A DNA stretch of 64,000 nt from Geobacillus sp. 46C-IIa (GTDB lineage: Bacteria; Bacillota; Bacilli; Bacillales; Anoxybacillaceae), in contig NZ_CP061474.1 of NCBI RefSeq assembly GCF_014679505.1, forward strand, positions 1,270,001-1,334,000, given 5' to 3'. This document shows, piece by piece, positions 15,270 through 23,338 of the stretch. The stretch's first letter is position 1. Each line of letters opens with the position of its first letter. The notes beneath the pieces were generated by a model. That model saw nothing but the letters and a program-made list of their open reading frames with translations, was not told the origin of the DNA and did not search any database. The translations under genes were made by a program, and so were the position numbers.

Positions 15270-15653
15270 ATGTTCCATTACACGGTTGACGTGTCAACGG
15301 GCATGAATGAAACGATCGAGCGTTTGGAAGAAAGCTTGAAACAAGAAGGGTTTGGTGTGCTCTGGCGGTTCAGCGTCACTGAGAAGCTGCAAGAGAAAGG
15401 GCTCGATTTTTCCACGCCGATGGTCATTTTCGAAGTGTGCAACCCGCAAGAAGCGGCGCGGGTGTTAAATGAAAATCTCTTAGTCGGTTATTTTTTGCCG
15501 TGTAAAATCGTTGTCTACGAAGAAAACGGGGTCACGAAAATCGGCATGCCGAAGCCGACGATGCTTGTTGGCATGGTCAGCGAACCAGCGCTCGAACAGG
15601 TGGCGGCCGACATCGAAAAGCGGTTGACCGCTTGCATCGATCGGTGCCGCTGA
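15270..15653 (+). CDS. DUF302 family protein
   Basis: 127 residues. It matches the DUF302 layout: an N-terminal strand-helix unit (IERLEESLKQEGFGVLWRFSV), then FEVCNPQEAARVLNEN, then an LPCKIVVYEENG segment. Two conserved cysteines, VCNP and PCKI, are typical. Members occur near sulfur oxidation and rhodanese genes, and the function is not established. Two more cysteines near the end (CIDRC) are a local feature. It closes the sulfur island, after a terminator, with its own GGGAAG site. Confidence 0.8.
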   Translation: MFHYTVDVSTGMNETIERLEESLKQEGFGVLWRFSVTEKLQEKGLDFSTPMVIFEVCNPQEAARVLNENLLVGYFLPCKIVVYEENGVTKIGMPKPTMLVGMVSEPALEQVAADIEKRLTACIDRCR

Positions 15654-15745
15654 TGGAACGGGAAACAGAAACCGACGGCTTCCCTCGGCAAATGAACCCG
15701 TTCATGGTTGGACCGGCTGCGTGATGTAGGCAAGTGGGAAAAGAG

Positions 15746-15786
15746 AAGGAGGGGGTCTCACAAAGCGGTGAGCCCCCCTCCTTTTC
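15746..15786. terminator. Strong hairpin terminator, probably bidirectional
   Basis: GGAGGGGGTCTCAC / GTGAGCCCCCCTCC with one mismatch, a six-base loop and TTTTC after it; on the other strand it is followed by TTCTCTTTTCCC. It lies between the convergent DUF302 and desaturase genes. Confidence 0.75.
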
Positions 15787-15975
15787 ACTGCCTATGTGCA
15801 TCCACTCCGCCAAGAAACACTGTATCTTGCGCCTCGGCCACATACAACGGTCTTTTGGGCCAACCTCTTCTCCTTGCAGATCGGCCTGCGCCCGCCATCG
15901 CTTTCCCCTGCGGCGGACGCAAGGGAATCGAGCGCTGCCGCTTCCGCTGATGACACATCGTTTGGTGCACAGTTT

Positions 15976-17094
15976 TTATGCCTTGCCTGCTCCGGACGCT
16001 TTTTTCCATTTTGCCTGCCGCGTCGTCAGCAGTGTTTGGGCGTTTTCTTCCCGCTTGCGGGGCACAATCTCATCGGGATCGAGTCCGTTGCCAAGCGTGC
16101 CATACACATGACCTTGCTTCGGTTCGATGAGTTCGTGTTGCTCGTAGTAGATGCGCGGCGTTTTCCAAAGGGCAACGAGTGCTTTTGTCATCGGCATTTC
16201 ATGGTAGCGGTCCGGCCACATTTGTTTGATCTGTTCTTTCACGAGCGGATAGTATTTTGAACTCATCGCCGGAAAGAGATGATGTTCGGTATGATACGAG
16301 AAATGGAAGTGGAGAACATCCACCCACTTCGGCACGGTGACCGACAAGCTGTTGGCCAACGGATCGTTGATCGGCACTAACGGATTGAGACGGTGGTTTG
16401 TTGAGATATAGCTCATGACGATCGAGTTGGCGACAAGCAGCGGAAGCAAAAAGGCGAAAAACCATTTTTCCCAGCCGACAAGCCATAACAGTCCGAGCCA
16501 TGTGGCCCACGGCAAGAAAAATTGAAACAGGACAACCGCGCGGTTCTTCCGGCGAAAGTCTTTGAAAAAGTAAAACAGCATCCGGATCGAGTGAAGAGTA
16601 AACATCATGGACAAAGAGCTAAAAGCGAAAAAAGCGCGAATCGGAAACGGGATGCGGTATACCCAAGAGAGCAGGCGGCTTTTCGCTAATTTCTCCATGC
16701 TTGGCCAGGCGTCAGGGTCTTTTTCCTCATGCTGGGTATGAACATGGTGGGTGGCGTTATGCCATTTTCGCCATAGCTTCGGCCCGGTGCAAAGCGGCCA
16801 AAAGGCGATCGCTCCGAGAAGATCGCGCAGCCATGGCGTTTTGACGACTGTGCCGTGCAAAATTTCATGGCCTAAAAATCCTAACGCCGCAAAGCTGAAA
16901 CCGAGCACAACGGAAATGAGGAGGTTCCATATCGGGTGAAAGTGGAAAAGGGACACAGCGAGGATGCCGCCAGTGACCACCAACAAATAAGCCAAACCTC
17001 CAAACAGACGGGATTTCACAGGCTGAAACGCTTTTTTCGGCAAATGCGGGGAAATTTTCGCCGCATACCAACCAAACGGGTGAAAATCGTTCAT
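15976..17094 (-). CDS. Membrane fatty acid desaturase
   Basis: 372 residues on the minus strand. The three histidine boxes of acyl-lipid desaturases are present: HEILH (76-80), HNATHH (112-117) and HTEHH in the C-terminal third. They bind the di-iron centre. Hydrophobic pairs lie around residues 35-75 and in the middle. It resembles the Bacillus Des (delta-5 type) family, which introduces a double bond into membrane lipids using O2. ATG 17094 is preceded by AAGGAG; an upstream in-frame ATG at 17154 lacks a site. The gene stands alone. Confidence 0.88.
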   Translation of the reverse strand: MNDFHPFGWYAAKISPHLPKKAFQPVKSRLFGGLAYLLVVTGGILAVSLFHFHPIWNLLISVVLGFSFAALGFLGHEILHGTVVKTPWLRDLLGAIAFWPLCTGPKLWRKWHNATHHVHTQHEEKDPDAWPSMEKLAKSRLLSWVYRIPFPIRAFFAFSSLSMMFTLHSIRMLFYFFKDFRRKNRAVVLFQFFLPWATWLGLLWLVGWEKWFFAFLLPLLVANSIVMSYISTNHRLNPLVPINDPLANSLSVTVPKWVDVLHFHFSYHTEHHLFPAMSSKYYPLVKEQIKQMWPDRYHEMPMTKALVALWKTPRIYYEQHELIEPKQGHVYGTLGNGLDPDEIVPRKREENAQTLLTTRQAKWKKASGAGKA

Positions 17095-17536
17095 TCCATA
17101 TCTCCTTTCGGTCACTCTCCGTCCGATCAGCAGCGGTGCAGCCTTCCTTTCCACTCACCATCTATCGCAACGAAGAACGTTTATTCAAATTGATCCCCAA
17201 AGTGCCGTTTTCTGTATCTCATAGGTGGGAAGGCGAAACGGGTTTTTGGTTCATTCAGTTCATGATATCATCTTTTGGTTTGTTCCGTCAATTTAATTAT
17301 GGGGATGTTATGCAAACTCGTGGTGCTAGATACAATCGGATGAACAGAAGAACCGTTCTTGCTTTTGGATTGCCGGTAACATGAAAGCGGACCCATGGTC
17401 GGCATGATTGTTGGCGACAGTTGAGCTAGCCGGGCGCTAATGTGCAGCTGGCGCTATGGATTCATTTGCGGATCAGCGTATTGCCGAATGGCAGAAAACG
17501 GTCAGAAGCAGGCCAGCCGCCTAGGATAGCGGCCGG
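17095..17536. other. Intergenic region upstream of the desaturase
   Basis: About 440 bases holding the minus-strand upstream region of the desaturase. No coding frame with recognisable content on either strand. An imperfect GC-rich inverted repeat near 17505-17535 (GCCGGCCGC / GCGGCTGGC on the minus strand) lies just behind the EamA stop and may end that transcript. Confidence 0.4.
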
Positions 17537-17950
17537 CTACAACATCATAACCAACGTCCCCGCGGTAATGAGCAGCACCCCAATCACCACCTTCGCGGAC
17601 AGTGGTTCGCCAAGAAACATCGCCGCAAACAAAATCGTCAGCACCAAGCTCGATTTGTCAATGGCCGAGACGCGGGACACATCGCCGATTTGGATCGCTT
17701 TGTAAAAACAAAGCCACGATAATCCGGTCGCCGCTCCGGACAAACATAAAAACCACCAGCTTTTCGCAGAAATGGCTTTCATGCCGTGATGGGCGCCGGT
17801 CATCCAAACGATGCCCCAGGCAAGGACAAGCACAACCGCGGTGCGAATAGCGGTCGCCAAGTTCGAATTGACGTTTTCAATCCCGATTTTCGCCAGCACC
17901 GACGTCAGCGCCGCAAACACTGCCGCCAACAAGGCGTATACGATCCACAT
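17537..17950 (-). CDS. Single-domain EamA (DMT superfamily) transporter
   Basis: 137 residues with four or five hydrophobic helices and the EamA pattern: AALLAAVFAALTSVLAKIG-like start, SWLCFYKAIQIGDVSRVSAIDKSSLV centre, FLGEPLSAKVVIGVLLI end. It is half the size of a two-domain DMT carrier, as in the small EamA proteins that dimerise. ATG 17950 is chosen because GAAGGGA precedes it; an in-frame ATG at 17986 has no site. Substrate unknown. Confidence 0.8.
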   Translation of the reverse strand: MWIVYALLAAVFAALTSVLAKIGIENVNSNLATAIRTAVVLVLAWGIVWMTGAHHGMKAISAKSWWFLCLSGAATGLSWLCFYKAIQIGDVSRVSAIDKSSLVLTILFAAMFLGEPLSAKVVIGVLLITAGTLVMML

Positions 17951-18136
17951 GCCTATCCCTTCGCTTTCGTTGAGAATTTTTCTCATCTATTATACTATGA
18001 AAAGCGGGAAGATTTCACGTGTCTGCCATCGTTTTGTTATAATAGGGGGAACGGCTAAGAGGACGGCTTCAGTGGAAAGCCAGCTGCTGGTTTACGGGCA
18101 GCGGTGTGGAGAACAGCGAAAGAGAGGGATGGATCT

Positions 18137-18985
18137 ATGCTTATTGCCTTAGATATGGATGGCACTCTATTAAACGGGGAAGGAAAAATCAGCGAGCGCA
18201 ACCGGGCGGCCATCGCTGCGGCGCAAGCGCGAGGCCACATCGTCGCCGTCGTGACCGGGCGGGCGCGCAAAGATGCGCTCGCCCCGCTTCGTGAAGCAGG
18301 CCTCGTCTGCCCGATCGCCAGCTTAAACGGGGCGATCGTAACGCTGGAAGACGGCACCGTCATCAGCGAGGCGCCGCTTGAGCGGACAACGGTACGCCCG
18401 ACGCTTGATTGGGTGCGCGAACAGGCGGACTTGTATTGTGAGACGTACACGGGTGATGCGGTGTATGTCGGTTTGCACAACCGCGCCCAGTGGGAGGCGC
18501 TTGCTTCGGAGATGGCCGAGGCGGCGCCAGAGGTGAAATGGTTGGTGAACAAACAGTTCCAACAAGCGCGGGTGACATACGTCGATGACATCCGCACCGT
18601 GTGGGACGACCTGCAACTCACGTTATACAAACTGCTCATTTTCGCCATTGACCGCGAGCGGCTTCTTGATGCGGCGTCCCGTTTTGCCCAGCTCCCCGGC
18701 GTCACGGTCACCTCGTCGCATCTGCACAACATTGAGATGAACAACGAACGGGCGACGAAAGGGGAAGCGCTCAAGCAGCTCGCCGCTCATTACGGCATCG
18801 ATGTGCGTGATACGGTCGTCTTTGGCGACAGTCATAACGATTTGTCGATGTTTGAGGTGGCGGGCTGCCGCGTCGCCATGGCCAACGCCGCCCCCGAATT
18901 GAAAGCGAATTGTGATTTCGTCACCCTTTCCCATGAGGAAGACGGGGTGGCGGCGGGGCTTGAGCGGGTGCTTGTGCGGCGGTGA
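18137..18985 (+). CDS. Cof-type HAD phosphatase
   Basis: 282 residues. HAD motif I LDMDGTLL (nucleophile Asp6, acid Asp8), motif II in VVTGR, motif III Lys in RATKGEAL and motif IV GDSHNDLSMF. The large C2B cap between residues 80 and 190 marks the Cof subfamily, which dephosphorylates sugar phosphates or flavin-type phosphates. ATG 18137 follows GAGAGGGA. It is a stand-alone gene divergent from the EamA gene, and the substrate is not deducible. Confidence 0.87.
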   Translation: MLIALDMDGTLLNGEGKISERNRAAIAAAQARGHIVAVVTGRARKDALAPLREAGLVCPIASLNGAIVTLEDGTVISEAPLERTTVRPTLDWVREQADLYCETYTGDAVYVGLHNRAQWEALASEMAEAAPEVKWLVNKQFQQARVTYVDDIRTVWDDLQLTLYKLLIFAIDRERLLDAASRFAQLPGVTVTSSHLHNIEMNNERATKGEALKQLAAHYGIDVRDTVVFGDSHNDLSMFEVAGCRVAMANAAPELKANCDFVTLSHEEDGVAAGLERVLVRR

Positions 18986-19005
18986 ACGGTCGGCGGCTCT
19001 CCGGT

Positions 19006-19058
19006 TTGCACACCCCAAAATGGCCGGAAAAACGGCAGGGGTGTGCAAGCTTCTTTTT
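19006..19058 (+). terminator. Terminator after the HAD gene
   Basis: TTGCACACCCC / GGGGTGTGCAA long stem enclosing a smaller CCG/CGG hairpin, followed by GCTTCTTTTTC. Confidence 0.7.
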
Positions 19059-19207
19059 CTTTCGGTTATCGAAAAATTAGGTGGATGGATCAACGGGTTG
19101 GACGGTTGACGATGTTGGTCATCTGCACAAGTTTACATAATCGCATTTTATTTTTTAGGGGGATGAGGGGGGCAAAATGGCCTCTTTTTCGGCGGTTTAG
19201 TCTATAG

Positions 19208-19254
19208 AAACACCTAGGAAGGGCGATGTTGCCGTTTTCCTAGGTGTTTTTTTG
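19208..19254 (+). terminator. Strong terminator ahead of the permease gene
   Basis: AACACCTAGGAA / TTCCTAGGTGTT stem with a T7 tail, about 100 bases before the permease ATG. The ~150 bases ahead of it (19059-19207) contain no gene, so it could end HAD read-through or attenuate a leader; I see no riboswitch consensus. Confidence 0.75.
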
Positions 19255-19351
19255 TTTGGAGGAAATGAACATGCGGGGGATGAAAGTAAGGAAAAGTCTG
19301 TCTTGTCTTGCGGAAGAAAGCCGGTTTATGATTGGAGAGAGGTGAGTGATC

Positions 19352-20746
19352 ATGGAAGGAAGGAATCTAAAGCGCATGATTGGAACACTGCGGGTACCGT
19401 TGTATACAGCGGTGGTGGTGTTGTATATCGTCACTCAGTTTGTTGATGCAGTGGTGATCCGCTATGTGATGGGGGGTGCGGCTGTTTTGGCACTGGCCGT
19501 TTCGGCGTTTTACGCTCGGGGGGTGTATGCGGTGTCAGGGATCGTTTTTTTCGTGTTGGGGGTCTGCCTGTTTCTTTATTATGGCGATTCGTGGTCGACG
19601 TTTGTCCTTCATTTTGAGCGGGTGTTAGGGCTATTGGCGCTGTTTTTCGTCCTGCCGTTTATGAACACGCTCATTCGCGTCGGGCGGTACGATCAAAGTT
19701 TAAGCCAATGGCTGCAATGGAAAACAGGGCGTGCCGCATCGTTATATCGGCGCAGTTTCAGTGTCTGTCATTTGCTTGGACTGTTTTTAAATATTGCGAC
19801 CATCCCGCTTCTTGTCCGTTCGTTGCGGGCAGCGCTGCAGAATTGGGACAGACGGAAGGCCGAGACGTTTTACGTGCGGAATTTGTTGCGGGCGTATGCG
19901 CTTTGTCTAACATGGAGTCCGATGGAAGTGATGATCAGCACGACCATTGACTTCACCGGTGTGCGTTATTATGAGGTCGCGCTGTTTTTGTTGCTTTTAG
20001 CAGTGACGATGGCACTGATCGATTGGGGAGTGGCAGGTGTTTCGTATCGCAACGATCCGTTGGCTGACAATGGGGAGGCGAATGGGGAAACGGTTGTTTC
20101 AGTTGGCAAAAAAGCCACCCAGTTGCTTGCGGTGCTCGTCGTGTTTACGGTGCTCGTCTCCTTGGTGCAACACTGGCTTGGCAAAGGCTTTTTGTTTTCG
20201 GTCGTTCTGTTGCTTGTTCCGTTTTGTTTCGGGTGGGCGCTGCTCACGCGTCGGTTGAAACGGTATGGGACGATGGCACTTCGTCATTGGAAAGAGAGAA
20301 CGGAAGGACTGGCCAACTACTTTTTCATGTTTTTAGGAGCTGGGTTGTTTGTGGAGATGCTGTCCCAGTCCTCGCTCCTTGCCGTGCTCGAAGGATGGTT
20401 TCGCGCGGGAGCGGAACATGCCGTCTGGCTGTATGCTATGATTGCCGCTTACTTTTTCGTTACATCGTTCGTTGGGTTCCATCCGCTAGTCAGTTTAACG
20501 CTGCTGATGCCGCTGTTAAAGCCCATTGTGGCGCTCGTTCCGGCGGTGCCGCTGTCGATTGTGCTCATTTGTTGCAGCTTGTCCACGGTGATGTACAGCC
20601 CGTACAATATTTCCGTTTCGCTGTTGGCCGATGAGCTTGGTGCCAATCCGTACCGCATCGGGAGATGGAATATCGGTTTTGCGATCGCTTATATGGCGGC
20701 AGGGATTGGTGTCGCGATGGTCGCTGAAATGTTATTTCATCGTTGA
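19352..20746 (+). CDS. Polytopic membrane permease of unknown family
   Basis: 464 residues, about 11-12 hydrophobic helices, with soluble loops around residues 115-130 and 225-250. A long internal helix pair near residues 325-370 (FMFLGAGLFVEMLSQSSLL) and a late proline-rich FVGFHPLVSLTLLMPLLKPI segment recall ion-transporter-superfamily carriers for dicarboxylates (CitMHS/DctM-like), but I cannot assign a family. It ends exactly where the promoter of the catabolic locus begins (the -35 overlaps its stop), so it may supply or share substrate with that pathway. ATG 19352 follows GAGAGGTG. Confidence 0.7.
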   Translation: MEGRNLKRMIGTLRVPLYTAVVVLYIVTQFVDAVVIRYVMGGAAVLALAVSAFYARGVYAVSGIVFFVLGVCLFLYYGDSWSTFVLHFERVLGLLALFFVLPFMNTLIRVGRYDQSLSQWLQWKTGRAASLYRRSFSVCHLLGLFLNIATIPLLVRSLRAALQNWDRRKAETFYVRNLLRAYALCLTWSPMEVMISTTIDFTGVRYYEVALFLLLLAVTMALIDWGVAGVSYRNDPLADNGEANGETVVSVGKKATQLLAVLVVFTVLVSLVQHWLGKGFLFSVVLLLVPFCFGWALLTRRLKRYGTMALRHWKERTEGLANYFFMFLGAGLFVEMLSQSSLLAVLEGWFRAGAEHAVWLYAMIAAYFFVTSFVGFHPLVSLTLLMPLLKPIVALVPAVPLSIVLICCSLSTVMYSPYNISVSLLADELGANPYRIGRWNIGFAIAYMAAGIGVAMVAEMLFHR

Positions 20747-20771
20747 CAACGTTTTCAGTGGTGGCTATAAT
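20743..20771 (+). promoter_or_regulatory. Promoter of the catabolic locus with a cre-like box
   Basis: TTGACA (20743-20748), 17 bases, TATAAT (20766-20771), a near-consensus sigma-A promoter. TGACAACGTTTTCA (20744-20757) overlaps the -35 and spacer and matches the CcpA cre consensus TGNAANCGNNNNCA with one mismatch, so carbon catabolite repression is likely. Confidence 0.75.
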
Positions 20772-20817
20772 GAAGATGAAGATACTGAATTTTTTTATAA
20801 GTTTCAATGGTTTGACG

Positions 20818-20831
20818 TTAGATCGATCTAA
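20818..20831. promoter_or_regulatory. Operator palindrome TTAGATCGATCTAA, copy 1
   Basis: A perfect 14-base palindrome with central CG, as in LacI-family operators, about 45 bases after the -10, placed to block elongation. First of four copies. Confidence 0.7.
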
Positions 20832-20906
20832 AAGAAAATAGATTTCACTTCGAGTGATCGAGGGAAGACCGGCGCGAGAGCAAGAGAAAGTAAGCCTAGC
20901 TCTTAT

Positions 20907-20920
20907 CTAGATCGATCTAA
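20907..20920. promoter_or_regulatory. Operator palindrome, copy 2 (CTAGATCGATCTAA)
   Basis: Same palindrome with one end base changed (C for T). Its centre is 89 bases from copy 1. Confidence 0.68.
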
Positions 20921-20948
20921 TCGTCAGCAATCATCAGCAAGCCTTGGT

Positions 20949-20962
20949 TTAGATCGATCTAA
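20949..20962. promoter_or_regulatory. Operator palindrome TTAGATCGATCTAA, copy 3
   Basis: Exact copy; its centre is 42 bases (four helical turns) from copy 2. Confidence 0.7.
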
Positions 20963-20981
20963 ATATAAGTTTCTGGTGTTT

Positions 20982-20995
20982 TTAGATCGATCTAA
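20982..20995. promoter_or_regulatory. Operator palindrome TTAGATCGATCTAA, copy 4
   Basis: Exact copy; its centre is 33 bases (about three turns) from copy 3, and it ends 26 bases before the AAGGAGGG of the first enzyme gene. Confidence 0.7.
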
Positions 20996-21040
20996 TAGAC
21001 GGGTGGCTCGTCAACGCTCAGAAGGAGGGACAGTCTAGCC

Positions 21041-21883
21041 ATGAAACAACGAAGCGCCCTCGATATGTATGCCGATGGGGCGGCATGGTGGGAAACGTCG
21101 ATCAGCGACGTTCGCAAAAATGAAATTCTCGTTCGTGGTTATCCAATCGAAGAACTGATCGGCAACGTCTCGTATACGCAAATGCTTTATCTCCTATTAT
21201 GCGGCGAGATATTGAGCGAGAAAAAAGCGAAATTATGGGAAAGCGTCCTCGTCGCCGGGGCGGATCATGGCCCGCGCGCGCCATCGATTGCGGCAGCCCG
21301 CATGGCGGCGACATGCGGTATTTCCTTCAACTCGTGCGTCGCGACCGGCATTAACGTGCTTGGCGATGTACACGGGGGAGCGGTAGAGAAAGCGATGGCG
21401 CTATTTTATGAAACGAACGGGCAGATTGAAGCTCGCGGTGGAGACGACGCGATCAGCACCGTGGTCAGTGAACGGTTTGAACAGTTTCGGCGGGAAGGGC
21501 AGAAGCTGCCTGGATTTGGCCATCAGCTCCATGATGACGATCCGCGCGTCAGACGGCTGTATGCATTAGCTGGCGAACTGGTGGAAGAAGGAGAAATCAG
21601 CGGACGGTATTTAGCGATCGCCGAAGCGTACCGTTCTCATTTAGAGAAGACGAAAGGGAAGCGGATGACGATGAATATCGACGGGGTGGCGGCCGCGATC
21701 CAGTGCGAGCTCGGCGTGCCGGCTGCAGCGGCGAAGGGTGTGTTTGCTTTGTCGCGGGGAATGGGCATTGTCGCTCATGCGTTTGAAGAATGGCAAAACG
21801 GCGTGCTGATCAAAGGGCCGTGCCCGAACCGGAGTGATTTAGTCCGCTACACTGGGCCGGAGAGACGTCATTTTGAAAAGTAG
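21041..21883 (+). CDS. Citrate synthase/citryl-CoA lyase family enzyme
   Basis: 280 residues, shorter than citrate synthase (about 370-430) and the size of a stand-alone citryl-CoA lyase. Citrate-synthase-fold active-site elements are all present: His111 in GDVHGGAV, His161 in PGFGHQLHDDDPR, Asp214 in NIDGVAAA and His246 in GIVAHAFEEW. Such enzymes make or cleave a citryl-CoA-like thioester (acetyl-CoA plus a 2-oxoacid). With a CoA-transferase at the far end of the locus, cleavage of an activated acid is the likelier direction. It is the first gene after the four-operator leader, and the next gene starts four bases after its stop. Confidence 0.8.
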   Translation: MKQRSALDMYADGAAWWETSISDVRKNEILVRGYPIEELIGNVSYTQMLYLLLCGEILSEKKAKLWESVLVAGADHGPRAPSIAAARMAATCGISFNSCVATGINVLGDVHGGAVEKAMALFYETNGQIEARGGDDAISTVVSERFEQFRREGQKLPGFGHQLHDDDPRVRRLYALAGELVEEGEISGRYLAIAEAYRSHLEKTKGKRMTMNIDGVAAAIQCELGVPAAAAKGVFALSRGMGIVAHAFEEWQNGVLIKGPCPNRSDLVRYTGPERRHFEK

Positions 21884-21886
21884 GTG

Positions 21887-23320
21887 ATGAACGTGAGAAA
21901 GGCGCAACTGTACATTAATGGAACATGGGTGGAAGACAACCGCGCGGTGGAGCCGGTGAAAAACCCGTATACTGGGGAAGTCATTGGTGAACAGCAACTG
22001 GCGACGCCCAACGATGTCGAAAACGCTTTAGCTGCGGCGTTTGCGGCGAAAAAAGAAGTAGCTGGCATTCCAGCCTATGAACGGGCGCGCATTTTAAAAA
22101 AGGCATCGATGCTGCTTGAGGAGCGGAAAGAAACGTTTGCCCGCTATATTTCGGAAGAGCTCGGCAAACCGCTCAAAAATACATTGGATGAAGTGTCCCG
22201 CTCCATTGAAACGCTCGAGCAGTCGGCCGAAGAAGCGAAACGGCTGTTTGGGGAAACGATCCCTGGTGATGCCTCGGCGCGCGGGACGAAGGCGGTGGCG
22301 CTCACCTTCCGCGTGCCAGTTGGTGTGGTGGCGGCGATTACGCCGTTTAACGCCCCACTGAACTTAATTTGCCATAAAATCGGCCCAGCCTTTGCGGCAG
22401 GCAACACCGTTGTGTTAAAACCGGCGCCGCAGACGCCGCTCATTGCAGCGGAATTGTTGAAGCTGATGCTTGAGGCCGGTCTTCCGCCGCGCGCCATCAA
22501 CATGGTGCTCGGCGGTGCGGAAGTCGGGCAGCAAATCGTCAAAGATGACCGCGTCAATGTCATTTCGTTTACCGGCGGCGTGGTAGCGAGCCGCCACATC
22601 TGCGCGCTAGCTGGCATGAAAAAAGTGCTGCTTGAACTTGGCGGCAATGCGGCGACGATTGTTCACGAAGATGCCGACCTTAAACGAGCAGCCGCGCTTT
22701 GCGCCAAAACTGGCTACAGCAACTCCGGGCAAAGCTGCATTTCTGTCCAGCGCATTTACGTACATGAGTCGGTCGTCGAGACGTTTACCGACTTGCTTAA
22801 ACAGGAAGTCGAAGCGTTGAAAGTTGGTGATCCACTTCTGCCGGACACCGATGTCGGCTGCATGGTCGATGAACGGGCGGCGGATCGGGTGATGGATTGG
22901 ATCGATGAGGCCATCGCGGGCGGCGCGACGCTTGTCTGCGGTGGAAAACGGCGCGGGGCGACGGTGGAACCGACAGTGCTCTTTAACCCGCCGAAACAAA
23001 GCAAAGTCGTTTGTGAGGAAGTGTTCGGCCCGGTTGTCAGCATTATCCCATACCGGACGATGGAGGAGGCGATCGCAGAGACGAACGATTCTGCTTTTGG
23101 TCTGCAGGCGGGGCTGTTTACGAATCGAATGGATGTTGTTTATCAAGTCGCCGAAGCGCTGGAAGTTGGTGGGGTCGTTATTAACGGCACCTCGAATTTC
23201 CGGTTGGATCACTGGCCGTACGGCGGCGTGAAAAATAGCGGCATCGGCCGCGAAGGCCCGCGGTATGCGATCGAAGAAATGACGGAAATGAAAATGATTG
23301 TATGGCAGTTTCCACAGTGA
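21887..23320 (+). CDS. NAD(P)-dependent aldehyde dehydrogenase
   Basis: About 477 residues with ALDH features: ITPFNAPLN (Asn156), LLELGGN (Glu250) and catalytic Cys284 in NSGQSCISVQR. The C-terminal YGGVKNSGIGREG is seen in lactaldehyde, glycolaldehyde and phosphonoacetaldehyde dehydrogenases. The exact aldehyde is not deducible. In this operon it would oxidise the aldehyde made by the TPP enzyme or the dehydrogenase. ATG 21887 or GTG 21893 is possible: AGGTGAT at 21882-21888 suits the latter better. Confidence 0.85.
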   Translation: MNVRKAQLYINGTWVEDNRAVEPVKNPYTGEVIGEQQLATPNDVENALAAAFAAKKEVAGIPAYERARILKKASMLLEERKETFARYISEELGKPLKNTLDEVSRSIETLEQSAEEAKRLFGETIPGDASARGTKAVALTFRVPVGVVAAITPFNAPLNLICHKIGPAFAAGNTVVLKPAPQTPLIAAELLKLMLEAGLPPRAINMVLGGAEVGQQIVKDDRVNVISFTGGVVASRHICALAGMKKVLLELGGNAATIVHEDADLKRAAALCAKTGYSNSGQSCISVQRIYVHESVVETFTDLLKQEVEALKVGDPLLPDTDVGCMVDERAADRVMDWIDEAIAGGATLVCGGKRRGATVEPTVLFNPPKQSKVVCEEVFGPVVSIIPYRTMEEAIAETNDSAFGLQAGLFTNRMDVVYQVAEALEVGGVVINGTSNFRLDHWPYGGVKNSGIGREGPRYAIEEMTEMKMIVWQFPQ

Positions 23321-23338
23321 TGATGGGTGGTGGACAAC

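Noticed and set aside
20818..20995. GATC-rich palindromes as methylation or replication-origin (SeqA/DnaA-like) sites
   Set aside because: The conserved unit is 14 bases with TTAGAT arms beyond GATC and lies in a gene leader; no DnaA boxes or origin genes nearby.
22607..23212. 201-codon minus-strand frame
   Set aside because: Antisense to the catabolic aldehyde dehydrogenase; no family features.
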